Source: Candidatus Pantoea bituminis
GTDB lineage: Bacteria; Pseudomonadota; Gammaproteobacteria; Enterobacterales; Enterobacteriaceae
NCBI RefSeq assembly: GCF_018842675.1
Contig: NZ_JAGTWO010000004.1
Coordinates: forward strand, 2,542,001 to 2,606,000
Length of the DNA stretch: 64,000 nucleotides
Reading direction: 5' to 3'
Within the stretch, counting starts at the first letter, position 1, and each line of letters begins with the position of its first letter. Both the position numbers and the translations under genes were made by a program. Below, piece by piece: positions 28,998 through 36,305 of this stretch. The notes under the pieces are model-generated. The model worked only from the letters and a program-made list of their open reading frames with translations, did not search any database and was not told where the DNA came from.

Positions 28998-30083
28998 ATG
29001 CATGAAATGAACCTTGTCTTTCCCGCTCGCGTACTGCGTGGTGCAGGCGTGTTAAATCAGCTTGGCGGCCTGTGCGCCAGCCTGGGGCAGCGAGCCGTGC
29101 TGATTGGTGGTCATCAAGCTTTGCGAGCAGTTGAAACGCAGGTACGTGAACAGTTGCAGGCCGCAGGCGTAACGCTGCTGGCGCAAGAGTGGTTCGGCGG
29201 AGAAACCTCGCTAACGCACATTGATCGCTTAGCCGCATTGGCAACGGAATTAGCAGCAGAGGTGATTATCGGTGTGGGTGGCGGTAAGTCGCTGGATACC
29301 TGCAAAGCGGTGGCGGCGCAAATCGGGCTGCCGCTGGTGACAATTCCCACTATCGCCGCAACCTGTTCAGCGGTCACGCCGTTAGCGATTCGCTATGACG
29401 ACAACGGCAATTTTTTCGATATCTTTCCCTTACCACAAGCGCCTGCTGCGGTATTAATCGACAGTGATTTACTGGCAAAAGCGCCGGCGCGCTGGTTAGC
29501 TGCTGGATTGGGCGACACGCTGGCAAAATGGTATGAGTTTCGGGCGGTCAGCCAACGCCATCCCGCCCGTGATGGCAATGCGCGCTCTTCACTGGCACAC
29601 AGCAAAATCTGTTACGACGTCATTGCAGAGCAAGGCCCGAATGCCTATCAGGCCGTGTTAAATGGCGAAAGTAGCGCGGCGTTAGATCAGGTTTTGGATG
29701 CGATTTTTACCTGGGCAGGCTTAACGTCGCTGATGAGTAATGGCTCGCATGCCGCTGCGGCCCATGCGATTTATGAAGGTTTTACCTTCTGTGATAAAAC
29801 CCGTGAGTTTGGTCATGGGCTGCTGGTTGGTTTCGGTAATCTCTGCCTGCTGGCGCTGGAAAATCGCCCCGACGCGGAACTGCTGAATGAGATGCGGCTC
29901 GCACGCGATTGCGGCGTCCCGCTGACGTTACAAGCCATTGCCTCACTGGATGACACCGAACGGGCATTAATAATCAAAGAATCGGTACACGCACCGGACA
30001 TGGCCATGATGGCGGAACCGGTGAATGAAGCGCGTCTGCTGGCCGCTATTCAGCGAGTAGAGACGTTAGCAGAGCAGGTTTAA
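28998..30083 (+). CDS. Iron-containing alcohol dehydrogenase family oxidoreductase (HcxA/GldA-like)
   Basis: A 361-residue group III (iron-containing) alcohol dehydrogenase family enzyme. The NAD(P)-binding part has EVIIGVGGGKSLDTCKAVAAQIGLPLVTIPTIAATCSAVTPL. The metal-binding part has AGLGDTLAKWYE, GSHAAAAHAIYEGF and EFGHGLLVGFGNL, supplying the Asp and His ligands. Overall layout and length resemble E. coli HcxA (YbdH, hydroxycarboxylate dehydrogenase, 362 residues) and glycerol dehydrogenase, so a 2-oxoacid or polyol substrate is likely. The start was set at the MHEMNLVFPARVL sequence, which aligns with the family N-terminus. Single gene, convergent with the acetyltransferase. Confidence 0.85.
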   Translation: MHEMNLVFPARVLRGAGVLNQLGGLCASLGQRAVLIGGHQALRAVETQVREQLQAAGVTLLAQEWFGGETSLTHIDRLAALATELAAEVIIGVGGGKSLDTCKAVAAQIGLPLVTIPTIAATCSAVTPLAIRYDDNGNFFDIFPLPQAPAAVLIDSDLLAKAPARWLAAGLGDTLAKWYEFRAVSQRHPARDGNARSSLAHSKICYDVIAEQGPNAYQAVLNGESSAALDQVLDAIFTWAGLTSLMSNGSHAAAAHAIYEGFTFCDKTREFGHGLLVGFGNLCLLALENRPDAELLNEMRLARDCGVPLTLQAIASLDDTERALIIKESVHAPDMAMMAEPVNEARLLAAIQRVETLAEQV

Positions 30084-30726
30084 TCTTGTACTTTATGCCC
30101 GGCTTACTGCGGTAAATCGGGCATAACGCGTTTTGCTGGCCGTCGCGGCTACCCCGCTTTACAACATTGTTCGGCGACAAGCTGTGTAACACACTAATCG
30201 CGCTAAACTTTTTTAACACTTTAAACATCACCGTTGTGGCATCCAATATTCCCGCTGTCGATTCTGCATAAAACGGAATCGACCCAGCAATCTGCCAACC
30301 AAGCGAAAGGTAGAGATCGCTGGCAACATCACCGCTGCGCGTATCCAGCACCAGTAATACTTTATCTTGCTCGCGGGCACGCTGCTCAGCCTGTTGCATT
30401 AATTGACGCGCAATGCCCTGGCGCCGAGCCTGCGGCCGCACCAGCAGTTTACTGATTTCAGCACGATGGCGGCCGTTCGGCATGCTGCTGTAATTCACCA
30501 TCACGGTGCCTGCCACCACGCCATGCTGACGCGCGACCAGCAGCTCACACTCGCCGCTGGCGAGGCTACGTATTTTATTCTGCCAAAACTGCGTTATGAC
30601 TTCCCGATCGTCGGCATTCACAAAACCAATGCTGGCCCCCTCAACCACGCACGCCTGTAAAACATCACATAACTGCGGCAAAACCTGTTGCGCCTGCCTC
30701 GCATTCAGCGGCTCATAATCGATCAT
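30046..30726 (-). CDS. GNAT-family N-acetyltransferase (C-terminal tail probably artefactual)
   Basis: An acetyl-CoA-dependent acetyltransferase. The core shows the GNAT beta-bulge and pyrophosphate-binding region in VAGTVMVNYSSMPNGRHRAEISKLLVRPQARRQGIARQLMQQAEQRAREQDKVLLVLDTRSGDVASDLYLSLGWQIAGSIPFYA. The start overlaps the stop of the XRE-cupin regulator (ATGA), so the two form an operon. As read the protein has a basic tail of about 55 residues with no family match that overlaps the convergent dehydrogenase gene. One more T in the run at 30209-30214 would end the protein at 30203 with FKVLKKV, the normal length. The substrate is unknown. Confidence 0.8.
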   Translation of the reverse strand: MIDYEPLNARQAQQVLPQLCDVLQACVVEGASIGFVNADDREVITQFWQNKIRSLASGECELLVARQHGVVAGTVMVNYSSMPNGRHRAEISKLLVRPQARRQGIARQLMQQAEQRAREQDKVLLVLDTRSGDVASDLYLSLGWQIAGSIPFYAESTAGILDATTVMFKVLKKFSAISVLHSLSPNNVVKRGSRDGQQNALCPIYRSKPGIKYKIKPALLTSLLAE

Positions 30727-31286
30727 GGTTTGCACACCACCAGTAAATAGCGCGCACCTGCTGTCAGATGTGCAGCGAAAGAGGATTTTCCTGTTAAGTG
30801 AAAACGTAAACTGTCACCCGCTTTCATCGTCCACTGCTGCGAATCCATGCTGACAGTGAGTTCGCCTTCACGTAGCCAGATATGTTGCTCCATGCCGTGC
30901 AGTGGCGGCGCGTCATAATCGATACGAGCGCCGGGACGTAACTTGCCCTCAACCAATTCGCATCTAAAATGAGTGGCAGGGGGTGAAACGTTACGGCGGT
31001 GAAACCCGCTGGTTTCATCTTGCCAGACCGGCTGCTGGTCACGCGTAAGCAGTAAGTCTACGCCCTCTTCTACTTCGCTTAACAAGCGTGACATGGTTAA
31101 TCCATAAGCCACGCAGAGGCGATTAAGGAGCGCGGCTGTTGGGCTGGTCTCGCTGCGTTCAATACGCGATAATGAAGCGCGACTGATTCCGGTTGCGATT
31201 GAAAGTTCATCCAGCGACCAGCCGCGTTGCAGTCGAAGCTCTGCAAGACGCGCCGCTAAGCGTTGTTCGGTATCTTGAATCTGCAT
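30723..31286 (-). CDS. XRE-family regulator with C-terminal cupin domain
   Basis: A 187-residue transcription factor with an N-terminal helix-turn-helix (ARLAELRLQRGWSLDELSIATGISRASLSRIERSETSPTAALLNRLCVAYGLTMSRLL). It has a C-terminal cupin domain (CELVEGKLRPGARIDYDAPPLHGMEQHIWLREGELTVSMDSQQWTMKAGDSLRFHLTGKSSFAAH). In this family (for example PuuR and SutR) the cupin senses a small molecule. It precedes and overlaps the GNAT gene, which it probably controls. A perfect palindrome at 31311-31330 in front of it is a good candidate operator for autoregulation. The ligand cannot be inferred. Confidence 0.88.
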   Translation of the reverse strand: MQIQDTEQRLAARLAELRLQRGWSLDELSIATGISRASLSRIERSETSPTAALLNRLCVAYGLTMSRLLSEVEEGVDLLLTRDQQPVWQDETSGFHRRNVSPPATHFRCELVEGKLRPGARIDYDAPPLHGMEQHIWLREGELTVSMDSQQWTMKAGDSLRFHLTGKSSFAAHLTAGARYLLVVCKP

Positions 31287-31310
31287 GATTATGTCTCACT
31301 TTTGGGAAAT

Positions 31311-31330
31311 TATTCTCATAAGTGAGAATA
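31311..31330. promoter_or_regulatory. Candidate operator of XRE-cupin regulator
   Basis: TATTCTCA-TAAG-TGAGAATA, a perfect 8-base inverted repeat, lies 25 bases upstream of the regulator start. A further CTCAC half-site is present at about 31296. Confidence 0.6.
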
Positions 31331-31352
31331 CAAACAAAATAAGCCCGCCGGC

Positions 31353-31385
31353 AAGTTGTACAGGTAAAAAAGTATTGTACAACTT
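31353..31385. promoter_or_regulatory. MlrA-type operator upstream of mlrA
   Basis: AAGTTGTACA and TGTACAACTT form a perfect 10-base inverted repeat separated by 13 bases. The known E. coli MlrA box at csgD has TTGTACA and TGTACAA arms separated by 12. The site lies 51 bases before the mlrA start and suggests autoregulation. The spacer contains an A6 run, which may account for the one-base difference. Confidence 0.65.
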
Positions 31386-31435
31386 AGCTTGCCTGGTTAT
31401 GGTGTTTCGACTCAGGTCAGCATGAAGAGGAAAGT

Positions 31436-32170
31436 ATGACCTTATACAGTATCGGTGATGTGGCCGAACGCTGTGGGATAAACCCGGTAACTTTGCGCGC
31501 ATGGCAAAGACGCTACGGCTTATTAAAGCCACAACGCTCTGAAGGTGGACATCGCCAGTTCGACGACGTCGATGTTAATCGCATTGAAGAGATCAAACGC
31601 TGGATAGAAAGTGGCGTGCCGGTTGGGAAAGTCAAAGCGTTGCTGGAAGGCGGTGACGTTGATGCGCATGATGGCTGGACCGCCCTACAAGACGAATTGA
31701 TTAGCGTTTTACGTCACGTTCGCCCCTCTAAATTACGCAATAAAATCGCGACAATTGGTCGTGAACATCCCGTTGATGCCCTTATCGATCATGTTTTCAT
31801 GCCGGTAAGACAGAAGCTCGGACTGGATCAAAACACGGCGCGCACCATGTGCAGTCTGCTTGATGGCATATTGATCGATTACGTGGCTTTCTGCCTCACG
31901 GCAAGCCGCAAGAAAGCCGGTAAAGATGCATTGATTATTGGCTGGGGCACTGATGATCGTACCCGTATTTGGCTGGAAGGCTGGCGTCTTTCGCAACATG
32001 GCTGGCGTATCGATGTCTTGGCTGAACCACTTGATCTGCCGCGCCCAGAGTTGTTTCCAGGCATGAATATGTTTGTCTGGACCGGTAAAAAGCTGACGCG
32101 TCGCCAGCAGGAACAGATGGAACACTGGAAAGAGCAAGGTTATACCGTTCATCTGCACGAAACGCCTTGA
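31436..32170 (+). CDS. mlrA: MlrA, MerR-family regulator of curli/biofilm genes
   Basis: A 244-residue MerR-type regulator. The winged helix-turn-helix [69 protein letters not shown] is the MlrA/LitR type with the WQRRYGL motif. The C-terminal half ([44 protein letters not shown] onward) resembles the B12-binding-like sensor domain, but it lacks an obvious DxHxxG cobalamin motif. MlrA activates csgD in E. coli and works below cyclic-di-GMP signalling. AGAGGAAAGT precedes the start. yohO and the yehZYXW operon follow in the E. coli order. Confidence 0.92.
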   Translation: MTLYSIGDVAERCGINPVTLRAWQRRYGLLKPQRSEGGHRQFDDVDVNRIEEIKRWIESGVPVGKVKALLEGGDVDAHDGWTALQDELISVLRHVRPSKLRNKIATIGREHPVDALIDHVFMPVRQKLGLDQNTARTMCSLLDGILIDYVAFCLTASRKKAGKDALIIGWGTDDRTRIWLEGWRLSQHGWRIDVLAEPLDLPRPELFPGMNMFVWTGKKLTRRQQEQMEHWKEQGYTVHLHETP

Positions 32171-32255
32171 TAACAAAAACGCACGCTGGGCACTTTGCCT
32201 CCTGCCTCGCGCGCGCTATTATCCCCCGCTCCACGTCATCCACTCAGGTTTCTTC

Positions 32256-32363
32256 ATGAACTGGCAAAAAATCTTCTTCGCAACTCTGTTTTTCATCATG
32301 GCTGTTGGCGGCACGGGCGGCATGATGCTGGTGGGTTATAGCCTTATCGTTCATTCAAACTAA
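32256..32363 (+). CDS. yohO: YohO, 35-residue single-TM membrane protein
   Basis: A tiny gene whose product is a 35-residue hydrophobic peptide ([26 protein letters not shown] core). It matches E. coli YohO in length, in the MA-GG-GG-ML-GY pattern, and in position between mlrA and yehW. It should be a single-span inner-membrane protein; its function is unknown. Its 3' end overlaps the 3' end of the convergent yehW by 20 bases. Confidence 0.85.
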   Translation: MNWQKIFFATLFFIMAVGGTGGMMLVGYSLIVHSN

Positions 32364-33074
32364 ACCAACGCTGCAAGCGCTCAAACAGGCGATCGCTGAC
32401 AATCGCTAACAGCGCCACCAGCAAGGCTCCCTGAATAACGTAGGCGGTATTAAAGCCGCTCAAACCGATAATCACCGGCGAACCCAGGCTTTTTGCGCCC
32501 ACGGTTGAGGCAATCGCGGCGGTACCTATATTAATGATCACCGAGGTACGAATACCGGCGATGATCACTGGCGCAGCCAGCGCTAACTCAACCTGCCATA
32601 AACGCTGCCATGCGTTCATGCCGACGCCTCGCGCAATTTCGCGACTGCTGGCGGGTACGCTATCAATACCCGCTAACGTGCCCTGCAAAATGGGCAACAG
32701 TCCATATAACAGCAACGCGACGATCGCAGGCCAGGCGCCGAATCCCATTACCGGCACCGCAATGGCTAATACCGCCACCGGTGGAACAGTTTGTCCAGCG
32801 GCAACAATTGTCTCAATCAAGGGACGAAAAGCGCGCCCGCTGCGACGCGTCACCGCTACCCCACTTCCCACGCCGATCACTATCGCCAGCAAACTGGCCG
32901 TCACCACTAAAAAAGGTGCGCCAGCGTCAACTGCCAAAAGCTGTCCTGCTGATAAAGCGGACGCGCCAGCTCAGGAAACCAGTGGGCAAACAGCGGCGCG
33001 CTGTAAGGCATGGCGCTGAGCAGCGCAAGATAAAGGATAACCAACCACAGTAACGGATCTTTTAACCAGCGCAT
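32344..33074 (-). CDS. yehW: YehW, osmoprotectant ABC transporter permease (one-base frameshift)
   Basis: Inner-membrane permease of the YehZYXW (OsmF) system, related to OpuC-type betaine importers. The start [49 protein letters not shown] aligns with E. coli YehW. The frame then breaks, and the rest runs from [58 protein letters not shown] to the end. A seventh A (plus strand) at 32909-32914 joins the halves, so this is probably a base-calling error. The EAA-type loop is around [27 protein letters not shown]. The start overlaps the yehX stop. Confidence 0.9.
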
Positions 33075-34024
33075 TGCACGCCCTCACGGAGATTAAGCTC
33101 GCGCAGATTAAGCAAATCATTGAAGTGAAGTACGCCAATCGGTTGTTGCCTATCGTCCACCACCGGCAATTTGTCGGTACGGCGGGTGATAAACTGCGAC
33201 AGTGCTTCACGCAGCGTCAGCGCAGCGGCAATCGGTTCGCCTTCCAGCCATTCACCGCGCCGTGCCGCATTCCCCGCTTGTCCCAGCGCCAGTAACCGCA
33301 CGCCCATTTCACTGCGGCCAAAGAAATTACGCACAAACTCATTTTTGGGCTGAGTCAGCAGTTCGACCGGCTTGCCCTGTTGCACGATTTCGCCCTCATC
33401 CATTAACACAATGTTATCGGCCAGGGTCAGCGCTTCGTCGATATCATGCGTCACTAGCACAATGGTTCGGCCCGATAAGCGATGGATACGCAACATTTCC
33501 TGTTGCAGTGCCCCGCGCGTGACCGGATCAAGTGCCCCGAAAGGCTCATCCATCAGCAGCACTTCTGGATCGGCCGCCAACGCGCGTGCCACGCCAACGC
33601 GCTGCTGCTGCCCGCCAGAAAGCTGATGTGGATAACGCTTTAGCAGTTGTCGATCAAGGCTCAGCAGCGAGAACAACTCCTCGACCCGCTCGCTTACTCG
33701 CACCTTTGACCAGCCTAACAAGACGGGTACCGTGGCGATGTTTTTCTCCACCGTCCAGTGGGGAAACAGGCCGATGGATTGAATGGCGTAGCCCATGCGG
33801 CGACGTAAAGTGCGCGCCTCCATTTGACGAATCGCTTCACCGGCAAAACGAATTTCGCCCTCATCTGCCTCAATCAAGCGGTTAATCATTTTTAAGGTGG
33901 TGGATTTGCCTGAACCTGAGGTGCCCAGCAGCACGCTGAATTCACCCTTCCCCACCGTTAGCGACAGATTTTTTACTGCCGCTTTTCCGGCGAAATACTT
34001 GGTCACGCCATCAAACTGAATCAT
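33062..34024 (-). CDS. yehX: YehX, osmoprotectant ABC transporter ATPase with CBS domain
   Basis: ATPase of the YehZYXW importer. It has Walker A LLGTSGSGKSTTLKMINRL, Q-loop IQSIGLFPHWTVEKNIATVP, signature [15 protein letters not shown] and Walker B VLLMDEPFGALDPVT. The C-terminal segment ALSQFITRRTDKLPVVDDRQQPIGVLHFNDLL is a CBS-type regulatory module. As read, this gene is in one continuous frame with the upstream permease yehY. The ATG at 34024 preceded by GGAG, and the alignment with E. coli YehX, show that it starts here. See yehY for the cause. Confidence 0.9.
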   Translation of the reverse strand: MIQFDGVTKYFAGKAAVKNLSLTVGKGEFSVLLGTSGSGKSTTLKMINRLIEADEGEIRFAGEAIRQMEARTLRRRMGYAIQSIGLFPHWTVEKNIATVPVLLGWSKVRVSERVEELFSLLSLDRQLLKRYPHQLSGGQQQRVGVARALAADPEVLLMDEPFGALDPVTRGALQQEMLRIHRLSGRTIVLVTHDIDEALTLADNIVLMDEGEIVQQGKPVELLTQPKNEFVRNFFGRSEMGVRLLALGQAGNAARRGEWLEGEPIAAALTLREALSQFITRRTDKLPVVDDRQQPIGVLHFNDLLNLRELNLREGVQCAG

Positions 34025-35191
34025 CTTTTTCTCCAGCAGAGAGATCAGCAGCCGGAACAGCGCATCAATCACCACCGCCAGCGCAATCACAGGAATAACA
34101 CCCAGCAGCACCAAATCCAGCGCACTACTCAGCAGGCCCTGAAAAATAATGGCACCGAACCCGCCTGCGCCAATCAACGCGGCCACCACCGCCATCCCTA
34201 AAGTTTGCACCACCACCACACGCAGTCCCGCCAACCACACCGGCAGCGCCAGCGGCACGTCAACGGCAAAAAATTGTTGGCGCTCGCCCATTCCCATTCC
34301 GCGCGCACTTTCACGCACCTCATGCGGCACCTGCTGCAAACCCACTACCACGCTGCGAACCAGCGGCAGCAAGGCATACAGCACCAGCGCGATCAATGCG
34401 GGTGCCATACCAATACCGCTGATGCCCCACTCGCCCAGCCACGGAAAACGATTAGCCAGACCGGCTAACGGCGCGATCAGTAGCCCAAACAGCGCCACCG
34501 AAGGCACGGTTTGAATCACGTTGAGCACGCTGAATACGCTGCTTTGCCAGTGAACCCGACGATAAAGCGCCACGCCAAGCGGCAGCGCAATCAGCAGCGC
34601 TGGCAGCACGGTGCCGCCCAGCAGCAGCAAATGTCGCGTTAGAGCTGCATCAAAAACGGCCTGCCGATTGGCATACTCTTTAAGTAATGACAGGTGCTCA
34701 AGCGTGCCGCTAAACAGCAGCAAGAGTGGAATGATCCATACCTGAAGATTCAGCAGCAGCTGCGCAAATCGATGGCGGGTTACGCGGCGTATTACATCCG
34801 TCATCAGTAATAGCGTTAATCCACTGGCGCACCACATGCCGCTGCCAAAACTGGTTCGCGCCAGCGGGCTACCTTGATCCGCCAGCAGCGTCGCCTGATG
34901 GCCGCTGAGCCAGATCATTCCCGCCAGGAGCACTTCACTGGCGAGCAATGATAGCAGCAACGTTGTGCGCGACGACTTACACCACAGCAGCCCCAGCAGC
35001 AGCGCCAGCGGCGGCAGCAACATCGCCGCATCATTAATGTGCCACAGCATCAAAGGTTGCCCGCCAACCAGGCGATTGGCGGCGTATTTGAGAAAAGGCA
35101 GGCTCACTAAGCTGATGATAATCACTACCACCAGTAGCAGCGCAACCGGAGAATGGCGTGGGCGGATTATCGCATCCCGCGATAACAGCAT
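34011..35191 (-). CDS. yehY: YehY, osmoprotectant ABC transporter permease
   Basis: The larger permease of the YehZYXW system: several N-terminal helices (SPVALLLVVVIIISLVSLPFLKYAANRL and on), then the transport domain with GTVLPALLIALPLGVALYRR and the EAA loop EVRESARGMGMGERQQFFAVDVPLALPV. As read, it runs without a stop into yehX, giving an apparent 719-residue permease-ATPase fusion. If the T5 run (plus strand) at 34026-34030 is really T6, yehY ends at 34011 with KKDDSV and overlaps yehX by 14 bases, as expected for this operon. The ATG at 35191, just after the yehZ stop, is the likelier start. Confidence 0.82.
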
Positions 35192-35193
35192 GG

Positions 35194-36105
35194 TTACAAG
35201 AGCTTTTTCTGTTGCAGCCATTGAGTGGCTACGCTGCTGGCATCCTGCCCATCGACAGCAATTTTGGCATTCAGCTGTTGCAACGTTTTCTCATCCAGCG
35301 CACTAAATACCGGTTTCAGCCAGTTGCCGATCTCCGGGTAAGCTTTCAGCACTGACTCGCGAATCACTGGCGTAGGCGCATAGATCGGCTGGACGCCTTT
35401 CGGGTCGCTTAACGTTTGCAAACCCAGGGCCGCAACGGGACCATCGGTGCCATAAGCCATTGCCGCATTAACCCCGGAAGTTTGCTGCGCCGCTGCACTG
35501 ATGGTGACAGCCGTATCACCGCCCGCCAGGGACAACAGCTGATCTTGTTTCAGATCGAAGCCATAAGTTTTTTCAAACGCCGGTAACGCATCGCTGCGCT
35601 CAATAAATTCCGCCGAGGCTGCCAGCTTGAAGGTGCCGCCCTTTTTCAAATATGCGCTGAGATCATCCAGTGATTTAAGCTGATTTTTGTCCGCGAGATC
35701 TTTGCGTACCGCGATCGTCCAGGTGTTATTAGCGGGCGCGGGTGTGAGCCAAACCAGATGATTTTTGTCTGCATCCAGCTTTTTCACTTTCTCGTAGCCC
35801 TGCTGAGCATTTTTCCATGCACTGTCTTTTTCATCGTTAAAGAAGAAGGCGCCGTTGCCCGTGTATTCCGGGTAGATATCTAGCTCACCGGCGGTAATCG
35901 CGCCGCGCACCACCTGCGTGGTGCCCAACTGAATTTTATTCACCGTTTTCACACCGTGCTTCTCCAGCACCTGCAAAATGACATTGCCGAGCAGCGAACC
36001 CTCTGTATCAATTTTCGACCCCACGCGTACCGGATCGGCAGCCTGCGCAACGCCCAGGCTGAGCAGCAATGCGCCCATCCCCACGATTCCCCGAAACTTA
36101 GCCAT
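35194..36105 (-). CDS. yehZ: YehZ (OsmF), osmoprotectant-binding periplasmic protein
   Basis: A 303-residue substrate-binding protein of the ProX/OpuAC family. It has a signal peptide MAKFRGIVGMGALLLSLGVAQA, then ADPVRVGSKIDTEGSLLGNVILQVLEKHGVKTVNKIQLGTTQVVRGAITAGELDIYPEYTGNGAFFF. The second lobe has AYGTDGPVAALGLQTLSDPKGVQPIYAPTPVIRESVL. The E. coli protein is a low-affinity betaine binder induced by sigma-S and osmotic stress. An earlier ATG in frame adds no signal-like sequence. It is the first gene of yehZYXW, transcribed towards mlrA as in E. coli. Confidence 0.93.
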   Translation of the reverse strand: MAKFRGIVGMGALLLSLGVAQAADPVRVGSKIDTEGSLLGNVILQVLEKHGVKTVNKIQLGTTQVVRGAITAGELDIYPEYTGNGAFFFNDEKDSAWKNAQQGYEKVKKLDADKNHLVWLTPAPANNTWTIAVRKDLADKNQLKSLDDLSAYLKKGGTFKLAASAEFIERSDALPAFEKTYGFDLKQDQLLSLAGGDTAVTISAAAQQTSGVNAAMAYGTDGPVAALGLQTLSDPKGVQPIYAPTPVIRESVLKAYPEIGNWLKPVFSALDEKTLQQLNAKIAVDGQDASSVATQWLQQKKLL

Positions 36106-36243
36106 GACGCATTCCTTCTCTGTTTTTTGTTGATAGCGATGTGCATTAAAAGCGTAGCCTGGCATTGCCAATACGCGACCTACTTTAGCGCATCCTAATA
36201 ACAATTCGAGATTGTTAGCTTATCATCTATAACTAAATAGAAT

Positions 36244-36267
36244 TTACGTCTAGACGTCCAGACATTA
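36244..36267. promoter_or_regulatory. MetJ-type operator (three tandem Met boxes)
   Basis: TTACGTCT-AGACGTCC-AGACATTA are three contiguous 8-mers matching the Met box AGACGTCT at 6, 7 and 5 of 8 positions. The centre ACGTCTAGACGT is a perfect 12-base palindrome. The site lies 39 bases upstream of the MFS gene start and 139 bases from the divergent yehZ start. Confidence 0.65.
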
Positions 36268-36305
36268 TTCTCAATTACCATTTTTATAAAAAAACAGACA
36301 ACATC

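Noticed and set aside
30046..30202. Basic C-terminal tail of the GNAT protein as a new domain
   Set aside because: It overlaps the convergent dehydrogenase gene and disappears if one base is added to the T6 run at 30209; most likely artefactual.
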